In this document: positions 63,077 through 64,000 of the stretch, in pieces
How the letters are laid out: the number at the start of each line of letters is the position of its first letter
How positions within the stretch are numbered: the first letter of the stretch is position 1
NCBI RefSeq assembly: GCF_003996985.1
Contig: NZ_RJJX01000015.1
Location: 1 to 64,000, forward strand
DNA from: Ancylomarina longa
GTDB lineage: Bacteria > Bacteroidota > Bacteroidia > Bacteroidales > Marinifilaceae
Direction: 5' to 3'
Length of the DNA: 64,000 nt
Program-made: the position numbers and the translations under genes
Notes under the pieces: model-generated
Seen by the model: only the letters and a program-made list of their open reading frames with translations
The model's database searches: none
Told to the model about the DNA's origin: nothing

Positions 63077-64000
63077 TTAAAGATCCCTGCGTTGGTAAAG
63101 CGCATCCTCCATATTCAATTCATCGAATTGCATATACTGATAGATTTCATCCTTGTGATCATCAATTTTTTCCTGATACAAGTTCATATATTCTTCTTTT
63201 GTTGGAAGTTTTCCTAAAACTGAAACCATAGCTCCTAATTCTGCAGATCCGAGATAAACCTGTGCTCCGGTTCCCATACGATTGTTGAAATTTCGGGTAG
63301 AAGTAGAAAATACCGTAGATTTATCCGGAACTCTTAATTGATTTCCCATACAAAGAGAGCAGCCTGGAGTTTCTATTCGTGCTCCAATCTGACTAAAAGT
63401 GGAGAAGGTAGCCTCATTTTTCAGAATTGCCTGATCCATACGGGTAGGAGGTGCAATATAGATTCTTACCTTATCGCTTGGAGTACTTCCTTTCCATATT
63501 TTTTCGGCAGCTCTGAAATGACCAATATTCGTCATACACGAGCCAATAAAAACATCTTGAATAGGAGTGTTTGCAACTTCAGAGAGAAGTTTAACATCAT
63601 CAGGATCATTAGGACAGCAGAGAATAGGTTCTGTAATTTCACTTAAATCTATCTCCAGCGTAGCAGCATATTCTGCATTCTCATCTCGCCCAAGTAATTT
63701 TGGATTTGCAAGCCATTCCCTACATGCATCAATTCTATTCTGAATGGTGACTTTATCCTGATATCCCATTTCGATCATTGATTCCATTAAGGCAATATTT
63801 GAACGAACAAATTCAATAACTCTTTTTTCGGATAGTTTGATACATCCGGCTGCAGCTGATCTTTCTGCCGTAGCATCCGTTAATTCGAAAGCTTGTTCTA
63901 CAGTAATATCATCCAGACCTTCCATCTCGATAATTTTGCCATTGAAAATGTTGATTTTATTCTTTTTGGGTACAGTGAGCATTCCCTGTTGAATTGCAAA
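63077..64000 (-). CDS. acnB: Aconitate hydratase B, C-terminal part (gene runs off the window)
   Basis: The last 307 or so codons of an aconitase of the AcnB type; the frame is still open at the window edge ([20 protein letters not shown]). [59 protein letters not shown] and [15 protein letters not shown] carry the three cluster cysteines (one in GSCMTN, two in GCSLCMGN). It converts citrate to isocitrate in the TCA cycle. The start is beyond base 64000. Confidence 0.96.
   Translation of the reverse strand, partial: FAIQQGMLTVPKKNKINIFNGKIIEMEGLDDITVEQAFELTDATAERSAAAGCIKLSEKRVIEFVRSNIALMESMIEMGYQDKVTIQNRIDACREWLANPKLLGRDENAEYAATLEIDLSEITEPILCCPNDPDDVKLLSEVANTPIQDVFIGSCMTNIGHFRAAEKIWKGSTPSDKVRIYIAPPTRMDQAILKNEATFSTFSQIGARIETPGCSLCMGNQLRVPDKSTVFSTSTRNFNNRMGTGAQVYLGSAELGAMVSVLGKLPTKEEYMNLYQEKIDDHKDEIYQYMQFDELNMEDALYQRRDL

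Overview
The window is chromosomal DNA (about one third G+C) from a member of the Bacteroidota. It looks like a marine or anaerobic Marinilabiliales/Marinifilaceae-type organism, but that placement is inference from gene content. Evidence: a tmRNA with tag GENNYALAA; a roughly 290-residue primary sigma factor; a Rho with a long charged insertion; -33/-7 promoters of the TTG-N19/21-TAnnTTTG kind; an outer-membrane receptor-like barrel; DUF4199 and LVIVD-repeat proteins; and fermentation-type enzymes (pyruvate:ferredoxin oxidoreductase, pyruvate phosphate dikinase).

1-15,917 is a complete type I-B CRISPR-Cas locus. A very long array (79 full repeats plus one cut by the window edge, 79 spacers) is followed by its leader and by a leftward operon: WYL regulator, cas6, an unknown helical protein, cas8b, cas7, cas5, cas3, cas4, cas1, cas2. 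The repeat read on the minus strand ends in ATTGAAAT, a typical 8-nt crRNA handle, so array and cas genes point the same way and the newest spacers are on the right. Two things stand out. First, cas3 carries an in-frame 31-bp direct repeat with a 66-bp period. That is exactly the repeat+spacer period of the array, the repeated sequence resembles the native repeat at 19 of 30 positions in register, and the best reading is an off-target spacer integration inside cas3. Second, a cassette (21-bp minisatellite, G+C-richer 215-residue ORF, 13-bp-stem hairpin) sits between cas6 and cas8b.

15,918-35,662 holds housekeeping genes: tmRNA, a saccharopine-dehydrogenase-like protein, rpe, primary sigma factor, rho, an AAA/DUF4143 ATPase, nifJ, a cupredoxin-like lipoprotein, a dihydroorotate-dehydrogenase-like protein, ppdK, a beta-propeller lipoprotein, an envelope protein, ruvX and def. 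Strong hairpin terminators follow several of these genes.

35,663-50,105: a dispersed repeat element, a DUF6588-like protein, comEC, an ion-transport block (trkA, two trkH, corA with a structured leader), an SDR reductase, a 91-residue protein, a Sua5/YciO-family gene, a transaldolase-like aldolase, five threonine tRNAs in a row and the SRP RNA.

50,106-64,000: a glycan/lipid cluster (DUF4199, two family-2 glycosyltransferases, a methyltransferase), another 21-bp minisatellite, a TonB-receptor-like barrel preceded by many TCTAATCA-type motifs, miaA, a pRiA4b ORF-3-like protein, an acyl-CoA reductase, DUF2752, a repeat-rich gene-free stretch (60.7-62.3 kb) containing an inverted copy of the 35.7-36.5 kb element, a hypothetical exported protein and the 3' part of acnB. 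Three sequence-unrelated families of degenerate 21-bp tandem repeats occur at four intergenic sites.
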